Origin: Yponomeuta sedellus
Taxonomy: Eukaryota > Arthropoda > Insecta > Lepidoptera > Yponomeutidae
DNA length: 64,000 nucleotides
NCBI GenBank assembly: GCA_934045075.1
Contig: OW203734.1
Coordinates: 15,250,016 to 15,314,015, forward strand
Direction of reading: 5' to 3'
A model generated the notes under the pieces. The model was not told the origin of the DNA. It worked only from the letters and a program-made list of their open reading frames with translations, and did no database searches. Positions within the stretch are counted from its first letter, which is position 1, and the number at the start of each line of letters is the position of its first letter. Positions 1 to 9,900 of the stretch are shown here, in pieces. Made by a program: the position numbers and the translations under genes.

Positions 1-366
1 TTATTTCGAATTAAACAGACTTTTATTTGCAACAACAATATTAAGTTACTCTTTTAGAACAGATTCGTTTTGACATAAACATTTTCAAACAATGTTGCTA
101 AGCAACACATAGACATGATGACACTTTATGGTCAACATCCATGCAGGTCGTACTGCCTTGGTTTGCAGCCTCCTTCAACACAAAACACACTAATAGTTGC
201 GTAGGTGTAGGTGTGTTTCATTCTCAATTTGATATTGTTCAAAAAATTTGACTTCCCCCTGAATCTTCGGTGTTCACTGGAGAATGCTTTGGACTTTTAA
301 AGGCAGTGGAATATATACTTTTGATGGGTCTGCGAAGTACACTGGTACTGTCAGATTCCTTAAGCT
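1..366 (+). mobile_element. Non-LTR retrotransposon, RNase H 5' part (interrupted)
   Basis: From about 147 to 366 one frame, with one stop near 249, reads as the front half of a non-LTR RNase H domain (for example SVFTGECFGLLKAVEYI, then a short run ending LVLSDSL). The same domain resumes at 4353 after the Gypsy insertion, with the conserved block WVPSHSGIVGNEKADKLANE. RNase H after the RT is known from the I, LOA and related clades of LINEs. The left limit lies outside the window. Positions 1-146 show no clean frame. Confidence 0.7.
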
Positions 367-582
367 TGTAGTGCTTCCTACATGGAGCTTTCGCGCGCCT
401 CACGTGTGCTGGCCAGCGGAATACTCTCGCCGCCGCGCGACACAAGTGTGATACAAACAGTCACGTCAACTAACTCGTTTTTGCTGTCACGAATTTTCTG
501 GCGCACCAAATTATATTCCTGCTGAATCCTAAAAACCTTCTTATCATTTTATTGTTAAGGAGAAATAGTATCCCTCCTCACA
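367..582 (+). repeat. 5' LTR of Gypsy element
   Basis: Begins TGTAGTGC and ends CCTCCTCACA, and is matched by 4133-4348 over its full length. The GC-rich first half (CpG-rich near 380-440) is followed by an AT-rich second half. It is very short for a Gypsy LTR. Confidence 0.95.
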
Positions 583-601
583 TTGGTGACCCTCAGACGA
601 A
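583..601 (+). other. Primer-binding site of Gypsy element
   Basis: Directly after the LTR the sequence reads TTGGTGACCCTCAG. The TGG one base in would pair with the CCA end of a tRNA. The tRNA was not identified. Confidence 0.6.
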
Positions 602-611
602 AAAAAACAGG

Positions 612-1004
612 ATGGCAAGCGGTAACAAATCACCGCCTCCGATGGATGCCGGCGACTCTGCCTTCAAAGACGCAGTTCCCTCTCCAGAGGCATCCCCATC
701 ATGCAGCAGGAGCATTGCGGGCGTGACAATCACAAGCCTTGAAGACATGTTCACGAAACTGCAACAAATAATGTCGGCGAAAATCACACAAGAAATAGCG
801 CAATTGAGTATGAATCGGAACTCAAGTGAACGAAACTCGCAAGGACGGCACAGGTCCGTATCCAGGGGGCGCGCACGATCCCGCAGTCGGTCCCCCGGAG
901 TTTGTTGGTACCACTCGACGTTTGGCGACAAAGCAAGAAAATGTTTCTCCCCATGCAACTATAATACAACTACTAATGCGGAAAACAAACCGGACAGTCT
1001 GTAA
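612..1004 (+). CDS. Truncated gag of Gypsy element
   Basis: The likely start is the ATG at 612 just after the primer-binding site. An upstream in-frame ATG at 552 lies inside the LTR. The product is about 130 residues: an acidic Pro/Ser-rich start, a short helical stretch, an Arg/Ser-rich patch and then the C-terminal signature [14 protein letters not shown]...PC. That signature is typical of the gag end in K02A2.6-like Gypsy families. The capsid domain is absent, which suggests an internal deletion. The stop TAA (1002-1004) overlaps the pol ATG (1004-1006) as TAATG. Confidence 0.65.
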   Translation: MASGNKSPPPMDAGDSAFKDAVPSPEASPSCSRSIAGVTITSLEDMFTKLQQIMSAKITQEIAQLSMNRNSSERNSQGRHRSVSRGRARSRSRSPGVCWYHSTFGDKARKCFSPCNYNTTTNAENKPDSL

Positions 1005-3010
1005 TGGTGGCAGACGACTGTCGTTGTAAATCCAGCCGCCTTTTTATATTGGATCCAAGAAGCAAGATAGAGTTTTTAGTCGACACCGGATCAGACCTTT
1101 GTGTCCTACCACCGCCTAAATTCCCGCAAGAGCCTAGAAAACCAACAACCGAATACAATCTGTCAGCAGCCAATGGCACGCCAATCAAAACATACGGCAT
1201 AATGAAGATGTACCTTAACCTAGGTCTGCGCAGAGATTTTACCTGGAACTTTGTCGTGGTCGACGTAGACAGACCAATAATCGGCGCAGATTTCTTATCC
1301 CATTTCGGTTTACTAGTGGACTGCCAAAACCAACGTCTCCTAGACAGCGTCACTACGCTTACCGCGGCAGGCACACTCAAGCTGTGCAACACACCCAGCG
1401 TGAAGGCCGTCTCGGGATTGAGCAAATATCACCAGCTTTTGGCCCAATACCAGGAACTTGCGAAACCCTCTGGCATTGACAGGCAGGTGAAACACACGAC
1501 AGTTCACTACATCCGCACCACACCTGGCCCTCCAGTTTTCTCTAGACCCAGACGCCTCGCCCCAGATCGACTGAAGGTGGCCAAGGCCCAGTTCGAGGAG
1601 ATGGTCCAGGTTGGAACGGCGCGCCGCTCAGATTCACCGTGGGCTTCCGCACTCCACTTAGCACCGAAAGGTGACGGCTGGAGACCCTGCGGAGACTACA
1701 GAGCTCTCAACAACCGCACTGTCCCGGATCGATACCCGATACGTCATATCGAAGATTTTTCACAGAGGCTAGCTGGAAGCACAGTATTTACGAAATTAGA
1801 CCTTGTAAAGGCATACAATCAAATTCCCGTTTGTCCTGACGATATTCCAAAAACCGCAATAACCACACCATTTGGACTTTTTGAATTTCCCTTCATGTCA
1901 TTTGGACTGAGAAACGCCGCACAATCGTTCCAAAGATTTCTTGACGAAGTGCTCCGAGGCTTGGATTTTTGTTACTCGTACATTGACGACATACTAATAT
2001 ACTCGAGAAACCATGAAGAGCACCTCACACACGTCGAGAAGGTTTTTCAGCGACTCAGTGAGTATGGAATGCTCCTGAACGTATCAAAATGTTGCTTCGG
2101 AGAAAGCGAAATAACTTTCCTTGGCTACAAAATTTCCGCTGAAGGCACTCAACCACTGGATGACAAAATATCGGCTATCAAGCAGTACTCTCCGCCCAAC
2201 ACTGCGAAAGGTTTGCGAAGATTCCTCGGCATGTTAAATTATTACCGACGATTTATGCCAAATGCAGCTGAAGAACAGGCGCCACTGCACGATATGCTGG
2301 CTGGCCCATATGTCAAGGGCAATCACTCCCTGACTTGGACACCAGATCAACTACAGGCGTTTCAAATGTGCAAGTCGAGTCTGTCAAGATTTACTCTCCT
2401 TGTCCACCCTGTTCTCAATGCGCCCCTCGCCCTTGTTACTGACGCTTCCAACACCGCTATAGGCGCAGTCCTCCAACAAAAAGTCGACCACAACTGGCAA
2501 CCACTAGCGTTTTTCTCCAGGAAGTTGACCAAACCCCAGACACAGTACAGCGCCTACGACAGAGAGTTGTTGGCCATCTATCAAGCTGTCAGGCACTTCA
2601 AGCACATGGTAGAGGGACGTCATTTCATTATATTTACGGATCACAAACCCATTACATTCGCATTTAACCAGAAAGACCGAAGCTGCTCACCTCGACAATT
2701 CACCTATCTGGATCTCATCGGACAATATACCACAGACATTAGGCATATTTCAGGCAAAGATAACCTGACTGCCGATGCTCTCTCCAGAATCGAATCGATC
2801 ACAGCAACCCCCGACTACCTATCTCCCGCGCACAGGAAGATGATGCGGAACTACAATCGTTGCTATCGGGCGGGTCTTCATTACAACTACAGAAAGTACC
2901 AGTTCCGGGCACAGACGTATCTTTGTTCTGTGATGTATCGCAAGCCAGACCTCGACCTTTCATCACAACTCAGTTACGTCGCCAAGTCTTCAACTCAATT
3001 CATGGCATGA
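1004..3010 (+). CDS. Gypsy pol: protease, RT, RNase H
   Basis: 668 codons. The aspartic protease has DTG at residues 27-29. RT motifs include [15 protein letters not shown] and the catalytic YIDD near residue 326. RNase H shows [19 protein letters not shown] and FTDHKP, and ends around ADALSR (near 2795). After that the frame drifts: integrase continues in the +1 frame from about 2835, so the last ~70 residues of this ORF are out-of-frame tail. Catalytic residues of protease, RT and RNase H look intact. The ATG overlaps the gag stop by one base, which may allow reinitiation or may be an accident of the gag deletion. Confidence 0.9.
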   Translation: MVADDCRCKSSRLFILDPRSKIEFLVDTGSDLCVLPPPKFPQEPRKPTTEYNLSAANGTPIKTYGIMKMYLNLGLRRDFTWNFVVVDVDRPIIGADFLSHFGLLVDCQNQRLLDSVTTLTAAGTLKLCNTPSVKAVSGLSKYHQLLAQYQELAKPSGIDRQVKHTTVHYIRTTPGPPVFSRPRRLAPDRLKVAKAQFEEMVQVGTARRSDSPWASALHLAPKGDGWRPCGDYRALNNRTVPDRYPIRHIEDFSQRLAGSTVFTKLDLVKAYNQIPVCPDDIPKTAITTPFGLFEFPFMSFGLRNAAQSFQRFLDEVLRGLDFCYSYIDDILIYSRNHEEHLTHVEKVFQRLSEYGMLLNVSKCCFGESEITFLGYKISAEGTQPLDDKISAIKQYSPPNTAKGLRRFLGMLNYYRRFMPNAAEEQAPLHDMLAGPYVKGNHSLTWTPDQLQAFQMCKSSLSRFTLLVHPVLNAPLALVTDASNTAIGAVLQQKVDHNWQPLAFFSRKLTKPQTQYSAYDRELLAIYQAVRHFKHMVEGRHFIIFTDHKPITFAFNQKDRSCSPRQFTYLDLIGQYTTDIRHISGKDNLTADALSRIESITATPDYLSPAHRKMMRNYNRCYRAGLHYNYRKYQFRAQTYLCSVMYRKPDLDLSSQLSYVAKSSTQFMA

Positions 3011-4113
3011 GTCACGCAGGCACCAGATCTACAACAAAGATGGTGTCTCAACGGTTTGTATGGCCTTCGTTACGCAAGGATTGTCGTACTTGGGTCCAAA
3101 CCTGCCTTGCATGCCAGCGCGCCAAGGTGCAGCGACATACAGCGACACCACTTGGAGTTTTTGAGTCTCCCGGAGTGCGATTTTCACACATTCACATTGA
3201 TTTAGTAGGACCACTACCACCGTCAGAAAACTACAGATACTGTTTAACAGCCGTTGACAGGTTTACCAGATGGCCTGAGGTTACACCGCTTTACGACATG
3301 ACTGCCGAAACTGTAGCCAAAGCCTTCTACGAGACCTGGATAGCAAGGTTCGGATGTCCTCAGATAGTGACTACCGACCAGGGCAGGCAGTTCGAATCTC
3401 ACCTGTTCAAGGCACTGGCAACGTTGTGTGGTATTAAACTGCAGCACACTGCATACCACCCGCAAGCTAACGGCATGGTTGAACGCCTACACAGAACCCT
3501 GAAAGCAGCGATCATGGCTCACGATAACACTCGATGGACGGAAGTTCTCCCCATCATTCTGCTCGGCGTCCGGACAGCATGAAAAGAGGACCTAAAAAGC
3601 TCTGCTGCGGAACTTGTTTATGGAGAGCCACTGAAGGTTCCTGGAGAGTTCCTACAAACAACTTCAACTACTCCTCCTCCACAGACACAGGATTTCGTTG
3701 GTACTTTACGGCAACACATCGCAAAATTAAAACCTACTCCAGCATCAAAGCACGGCGACAAATCTCTGTTTGTACATAAAGACCTCGAGAGTTGCACGCA
3801 CGTTTTCTTACGCAAAGATGCATTACGCGCCGCTTTAGAAGCGCCGTACACAGGACCGCTTAAGGTGTTAAGAACAGTCACTGTCGACTCATCGCGAGGA
3901 CCAGTGACCGTTTCAATGGATCGTGTCAAGCCAGCTTACATGCTTGCCGAGGAAGACCCATCTACCTACATCTCCATCTCACCCACAGGAGGAAACAAAG
4001 CACCTGCAGCGCCGTCGAATGCACAGAATGCACCTACTGCGTTCATCCCGTGCCGGGACTATACAACGCGGTCAGGCCGAAGAGTCCGGTTCAAAGACTT
4101 CTCCCCAGATTAA
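2836..4113 (+). pseudogene. Gypsy integrase, frameshifted and with a nonsense codon
   Basis: The integrase frame begins near 2836; its first ATG is at 2860. It shows an HHCC zinc module (HGMSH ... CLAC), then the D,D,E core (HIDLVG, TTDQG, GMVERLHRTLK). A TGA at 3580-3582 interrupts the frame, and the same frame continues open to 4113 with a chromodomain-less C-terminal region (MDRVKPAYM). The change is probably a Trp codon mutated to TGA. The shift from the RNase H frame near 2830 and this stop together prevent a full Pol polyprotein. Confidence 0.85.
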
Positions 4114-4120
4114 TCCTCTC

Positions 4121-4132
4121 CAAGGGGGGTGA
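4121..4132 (+). other. Polypurine tract of Gypsy element
   Basis: AAGGGGGGTGA abuts the 3' LTR, the position expected for plus-strand DNA priming. Confidence 0.75.
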
Positions 4133-4348
4133 TGTAGTGCTTCCTACATGGAGCTTTCGCGCGCCTCACGCGTGCTGGCCAGCGGAATACTCTCGCCGCC
4201 GCGCGACACAAGTGTCATACAAACAGTCACGTCAACTAACTCGTTTTTGCTGTCACGAATTTTCTGGCGCACCAAATTATATTCCTGCTGAATCCTAAAA
4301 ACCTTCTTATCATTTCATTGTTGAGGAGAAATAGTATCCCTCCTCACA
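4133..4348 (+). repeat. 3' LTR of Gypsy element
   Basis: Direct repeat of 367-582, TG...CA, followed by the target duplicate AGCT at 4349-4352. Confidence 0.95.
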
Positions 4349-4813
4349 AGCTCTCTCCAGGCCCTAGTAAAATTTCCATTTTTCAGTTTTAATTCGCCAA
4401 TAATTTTTGATATACGTAAATTATTACTTCAATGCTCTCAGAGAGGTTTCATTGTTTGTTTCGGATGGGTCCCTTCCCATTCCGGTATAGTTGGCAATGA
4501 AAAAGCTGATAAACTTGCTAATGAGGCTGTGGAGTGTGGGGATCTATTTCCGTTTTAAAATTATTCTAGCGATCTCACCTCTCTTCCCAGGGTTTATCTC
4601 CGGGAGGCCTGGGATAAAATCTGGGAAGAGGAATGTACAAAAGGCATGCATTACCGGACAATACAACCCGTTATTTTGACAAAGCCCTGGTTTTGTCGCG
4701 TCAGTGCCAGGTTCAGTAAGAAGATAACTTCAATAATGATCCGCTTGCGTTTGGGCCATACTTCAACTCCGGCCCACCTTGCTAAGCTTGGCATTGTGCA
4801 GAGTCCTGGAGCT
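4349..4813 (+). mobile_element. Non-LTR retrotransposon, RNase H middle part
   Basis: Continues the RNase H reading from 366. The C-terminal RNase H block GWVPSHSGIVGNEKADKLA is clear near 4465-4525. Past two stops it continues into a domain ending RLRLGHTSTPAHLAKLGI, as at the C-terminus of I/LOA/R1-type LINE ORF2 proteins. It is interrupted by the TIR element at 4814. Confidence 0.8.
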
Positions 4814-5866
4814 CTATTTTTGAATCACTCGTCTCGCGTCGAGCGCTCGATTTCTACTGATTTTCGTTCGACATACGAAATTCCGTATTTTTGAATCACT
4901 CGACTGCAACGAATGGTCCTTACCACTCGTCTCGTATGTCGATCGATAGATTAATTGTCAAAATTTGTGTTAATTTCAAATCGAGGAGTTTGTGATTTTG
5001 TGCCGAATTGATTTTTTGTTTCGACATTATCGAACAAAAACAAACCAAAGTGTTATTAATTACGATATATGACTAGTGTTTTGTTTGTTTTGCGACTAAA
5101 AGCAAAGATTTTTCATCTAAACAGCCAATAAAACGAAATATTTTACGTTCCGTTTCCGTTACGGTAGTTTCCGGTTTTTGTAATTTCTGCGTGGAACGGA
5201 TAAAATACAATACTTCAAATTGTACTGGCAACACTTCAGGCGAACGATTCAAAAATACGAAAAAACGAGATCATGCGACATAAAAGACGAGTGTGACTTA
5301 TGTCGCATTCGACGATACAATGAGCGATTTTCTGACAGCTCCTAAAAAATAGTTCCAATCTCGCTACTAGATGGCGATGCTGTCTATGTACGTTGTTTTT
5401 TTTTAATACCGCTGAGAGACCTTTATTAGGCTGTGTTTGTATATCACTGTCGTCGTCGAAGTTGAAGTTTTGTTAGCACTGTCGAAGATTTTATTACAAA
5501 ACAGACGTCATTATACCTACTTAATTTTAAGTTTTTAACAGTGCATTTTCATGACTTCTCATAAATTGATGATTTGTTGATTGACTTCTTTGATACAAAA
5601 GAAAAAAAAAAACAAATTACAAACAACCGGTTTGTTTTGTAAAAGAAATTACTAGAGTTGGTTAAATTGTTCTGTGGTCTAGACGGAACACAGAGTAAAT
5701 TACTATATGAGACGGAATGAGAGAGGTTCACAGATTGCAGATTTATTGTGAAAAAAAAATCAAGTCAAGTTTTATCAGAGCCATCTGTCGGAGTTTCAAG
5801 AACTATTTTTTGTTTTTAATTTGCTCTAGGAAAATCCCTCATTGCAAACGAGTAATTCAAAAATAG
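4814..5866. mobile_element. TIR DNA element without evident transposase, 1.05 kb, TSD AGCT
   Basis: Ends are inverted: CTATTTTTGAATCACTCGT at the left and the complement of CTATTTTTGAATTACTCGT at the right, one mismatch in 19. AGCT is present on both sides (4810-4813, 5867-5870), and excision restores the LINE frame through Pro-Gly-Ala-Pro-Ala-Cys. The motif TTTTTGAATCACTCG recurs inside at about 4884 and in inverted form near 5247. There is no credible ORF, so it is probably non-autonomous. The superfamily is not assigned. Confidence 0.8.
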
Positions 5867-6391
5867 AGCTCCTGCCTGTGCTTGTGGGGCTGAGGTGGGA
5901 GATATAAATCACTACCTATTTTCCTGTCCTGATTTGGATCATTCTTCCTTTCTTTCTTCCCTGACTTCCCTTGGTGTCTCCTTTCCTACTTGTGAATCCT
6001 GCCTTATATAATTTGATGTAAATATTTATAATTGTAATGCTAAGTATTTAAGTAAAAATGATATAAAAATTTAGTGTATCATTTATTATGCCTATATCTT
6101 TGTATTCCTAATGTTATTATTTCCTGATTTTAAAATTCCTTTTGTATTGCTAAGTACCTATTTAAGTAAAAACGACATAAAAATTTAGTTTAAGATTTAT
6201 TGTACACATATCTTTATTTGTGATCCTAATGTTATTATTACCTGATTTTAAAATTCCTTTTTCCAAATTCCGTGTAACCTTTCGTATTTGTTCCGTTTCC
6301 TTACCTTTAACCATAGTCCCAGTAAACTATGATAGCTTGACACTGGCGTAGGCACAAACCGTGCAGTGCCATTTACTCAAAAAAAAAAAAA
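5867..6391 (+). mobile_element. Non-LTR retrotransposon 3' end with poly-A
   Basis: The frame resumes with a CCHC-like end of ORF2 (ACACGAEVGDINHYLFSCPD). A 3' UTR follows in which an imperfect ~118-bp unit is tandemly duplicated (about 6026-6145 and 6146-6262; both contain CCTGATTTTAAAATTCC). It ends in 13 A residues at 6379-6391, which marks the LINE terminus. Confidence 0.85.
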
Positions 6392-6787
6392 CGCAAAAGA
6401 AATAATCTGTGGAAATTATTTCCGCAACGCAAGCCTGTGACGCAAGCCAACAACGCGAACCCACGCGCCATTTTGTTATATTTGCCGGAGTTTTTGTGTA
6501 CCTACACGGCTTCGACTTTCGTGTTATTTAGATTCAGAAACACTATATTCCACGGTAAATACATAGCATTTATTTCGTTAACCTAAACATATCAACTGCA
6601 TCGTACTCGTGTACGTAAACCTTGCGTTTTTTTAAATCGAAGATGCGTAATCTAATAAACCCTAATCTCAGTTCCTGCATATCCGTGTTACTTGATCGAA
6701 TGAGGCCTAACATTATGTACCTATTTATGAGAGCCTGCAGGATAAAGGGAAGTAATAAACTTACTTACATAACCTTACATCTTTCAG
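6392..6787 (+). promoter_or_regulatory. Probable promoter, 5' UTR and first intron of rump
   Basis: A CpG-containing stretch (6410-6500) is followed by a plausible 5' UTR exon ending at 6554 (donor CACG|GTAAAT) and an intron whose acceptor is the CTTTCAG ending at 6787, three bases before the start codon. The exact transcription start cannot be seen. The LINE poly-A lies only about 100-150 bp upstream of the probable start region. Confidence 0.5.
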
Positions 6788-6789
6788 AG

Positions 6790-6972
6790 ATGGATAGCTC
6801 TCGCGAAAAGGATCGTGATCGTTCTAAGCGCGGCGATAGACCTTCTCGGTTCTCGGACGCGTCTCGGGACCGCTCCAATGACCGCGAGCGATCAGACAGC
6901 AAACGCTTGTTTGTGTCCAACATACCATACGAGTTCCGCTGGACTGAACTCAAGGATTTATTCAAGGAAAAG
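6790..6972 (+). CDS. rump: rump coding exon 1
   Basis: Starts at the ATG two bases after an acceptor. It encodes the RS/RD-rich N-terminus and RNP2 of RRM1. Donor AAAAG|GTCAGA, phase 0. Confidence 0.9.
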
Positions 6973-9900
6973 GTCAGATTTTACTAGTGATATGTTGCTT
7001 CAGTATTAATTTATGCACGGGCTATTAACGTGCCAATATATATATATCGTCAGTTCTGTCAAAAACGTCAAGTGGGCGACAGTGCGCTCTCGATTTTATT
7101 TAAAATTCCAGTGCTAATCAGCATATATGCATAAGAAACCTAGATAAAAGTGTTTGTGAAGTGCTTATGTGCCAGTGCAAGTGTTATCTGAGTGAAAGTC
7201 TAGATAAATCCTAAGTTATGATGATGCAAGAACACTAAAGCACCCAAAAACTTTTTCTTCACCCACCCTCATTAAAAAACTATCACCTATCCTCAATACA
7301 ACTGTCGTAAAATATTACGATTGCGTTTCAAAATCAATCCTACAGATTACGGTCACAATGACATTTGATTTCCATGCAGTGTTGCCAGTGTAGGAAAATA
7401 TGTCAAAAATTGTAGACTCTCAATCTTCCGACCTCCATCATGATGATCCATCTCACAAAACAAAAATTGTCAACTGTGACTTCGAACCCGAAGGCGAAGT
7501 ACAACCACTAAATCCACAACCAAGAATGATCCAACAAGTATTTCATAGAGGTTTGTTTACATCCAAAACTCGAACAAACTTGGAAAACAACATGAGTAGT
7601 AAAGAAAAGCCACAAGTACCCACAACCTCTAACTCTTGGCAACACGACCAAGTACCTACCCCTAAGCGCAAGAGAACCGAACCTAGTCCAGACAAGATAA
7701 ATGCTGCCAAGCAAACACTAACCTATTCAGTTCCTGTTTCAAATCGTTTTGATCATCTACAAAGTGAAGACAGCGAAGAACCAACAACACAAAGCAAAGA
7801 CCAAATTCAGTTTACTCCCAAGCCTGAGCCAATCTTCGTGACCGGAGTTCAAGATGTGTCACAACTAAAAGGAGCCCTCGCACAAATTGTTCCTGATACA
7901 AGTAAATACCTGTTGACTACATTACGGTCAGGCCACATTGTCAAAATCATCCCTTCTGACGTGGAAACTTACAAAGCTATCAGAGAAAGTTTTTTGTCTT
8001 CAAACATCAGCCATTACACTTACCAATTGAAACATGAACGGGCCTTTAGAGTGGTTATCAGAGGCATCCACGCATCCGAAGATGTGAACTTGATTAGAGC
8101 CGACCTGGAATCTCATGGACATAAGGTGCGATCAATAACAAACGCTCTCCACAGGCAATCTAAAGCGCCTCTTCCTCTGTACTATGTTAATCTCGAGCCA
8201 AACTCTAATAACAAGGAGGTGTATAAAATCAAGCACTTAAATAATATGATTGTTACTATAGAAGCTCCATACAAAAAAAAAGAGGTAATACAGTGCAAGA
8301 GATGCCAACGCTTTGGCCACTCAAAGAACCAATGCAATAGAATATTCCGCTGCGTAAAGTGCGGCATGGACCACCCCACAAATACATGCACCAAGTCAGC
8401 TGAAACTGAGGCCACTTGTGTGAACTGCGAAGGAAACCATCCTGCCAATTACAAGGGCTGTACAAAATACAAAGAATACAAGAACCAGATTTTTAACAAA
8501 AACAAAAATAAAGCCACACCCGTATATCCAACAAACAATCATCTCAAAGAAGACATTCCAGAGCCAAAATCGCAGATTAAGTACACCGGCCGACAGAGTT
8601 ATGCGAATGTAGTAAAAAAATACGAAATACAAGCACCAACTGGTATTGGCGATGAAAATAACCTCCAGATCATGAATATAATCGACAAGATGTTCGCAAG
8701 GTTTGAACAAACAATAGAGCGCATGTTAGACAAAGTAATAGATCGAGTAATTGATCTAGTCACAGCCAGCGTCCATAAAACAAAATGATTAATTCCATTC
8801 GCGTGGCAGAATGGAACGCCAACGGCTTGTCTGAAAGAAGGCAAGAATTAGAACAATTTATTATCGAATACAATATTGACATAATACTGATAGCTGAAAC
8901 GAGGTACACTAGCAAAAGTTTCCTTAAGGTACCAGGATACTCAACATACCTCACCAACCATCCGTCAGGCAATAGTCACGGCGGTACGGCGATCCTCATA
9001 AAAACTAAATACAAACACTACGAAACTGAGAAACACGAGAAAGAGTACCTCCAAGCAACTAGCATAGTTGTCACAACAAAAGAAGGCCCGATATCCTTCT
9101 CGGCTATATACTGCCCCCCAAAACATAAGATTAGTAAATGCGATTTTGATAAGTACTTCGCTACTCTGGGATCGAGGTATGTAACAGGAGGAGATTGGAA
9201 CGCCAAACATCTGTATTGGGGCTCTAGAATGATTCTCCACAGAGGTAGACAATTATACGACTCAATAGTCGAAAACAATTTGACTTGTGTTTCCACTGGA
9301 AAACCAACCTACTGGCCAACTGACGCAAATAAAGTGCCCGATCTCTTGGACTTTTTTATTACAAAGGGATTTCCATATCGACATCTTCTAGCTGAATCTA
9401 TTACAGATTTATCGTCTGACCACTCACCAATAATACTCACAGTTAGTGAAACTCTGATTGTTAACTCACCGAGACCCTTTCTGACAAATGAATATACTGA
9501 TTGGGAGATTTTCCAAGAAAATATGGAAAGAAATATAGAGCTTAACATAAGACTCAAAACACAAAATGACATAGAAGCAGCCATCGAACACATCAACCGA
9601 ACCGTAGTATCTGCATGCACTACCTCTACACCAACAAACATCACCGGTGGAAGCTACAAGAAAGGTGCGCTTAAGCAACAACCACATTACATTAGGATGA
9701 AAATTACAGAAAGGCGACAGCTACGAACACTATGGCACCAAACACGACATCCTGGGGACAAAACCAAGTTCAATCGAGCCTCTCGACAGCTCACAGCATT
9801 GATTAACAGTCTTAAAGATTCTAATATTCAAAATTATCTGTCCAAACTTGACAACAGTAACATTGGAAAAGACTCATTGTGGAATGCGACAAAATCAATG

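Larger units (their letters stand above)
367..4348 (+). mobile_element. Gypsy-type LTR retrotransposon, nested in a LINE
   Basis: Two 216-bp direct repeats starting TG and ending CA bound the element. They differ at about four positions by eye, near 98% identity. The 4-bp target duplication AGCT lies at 363-366 and 4349-4352. Removing the element restores the RNase H frame of the surrounding LINE. Internal order is PBS, short gag, protease, RT, RNase H, integrase, purine tract, as expected for Gypsy/Ty3. The body is only about 3.55 kb because most of gag is missing. A frameshift between RNase H and integrase and a nonsense codon in integrase make this copy non-autonomous, although similar LTRs argue for a fairly recent insertion. 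Confidence 0.95.

Noticed and set aside
239..445. Small minus-strand gene overlapping the Gypsy LTR
   Set aside because: It crosses the insertion boundary at 366/367, so it cannot be an ancestral gene, and it has no motif.
593..958. 121-codon minus-strand protein with hydrophobic runs
   Set aside because: Antisense shadow of the gag remnant.
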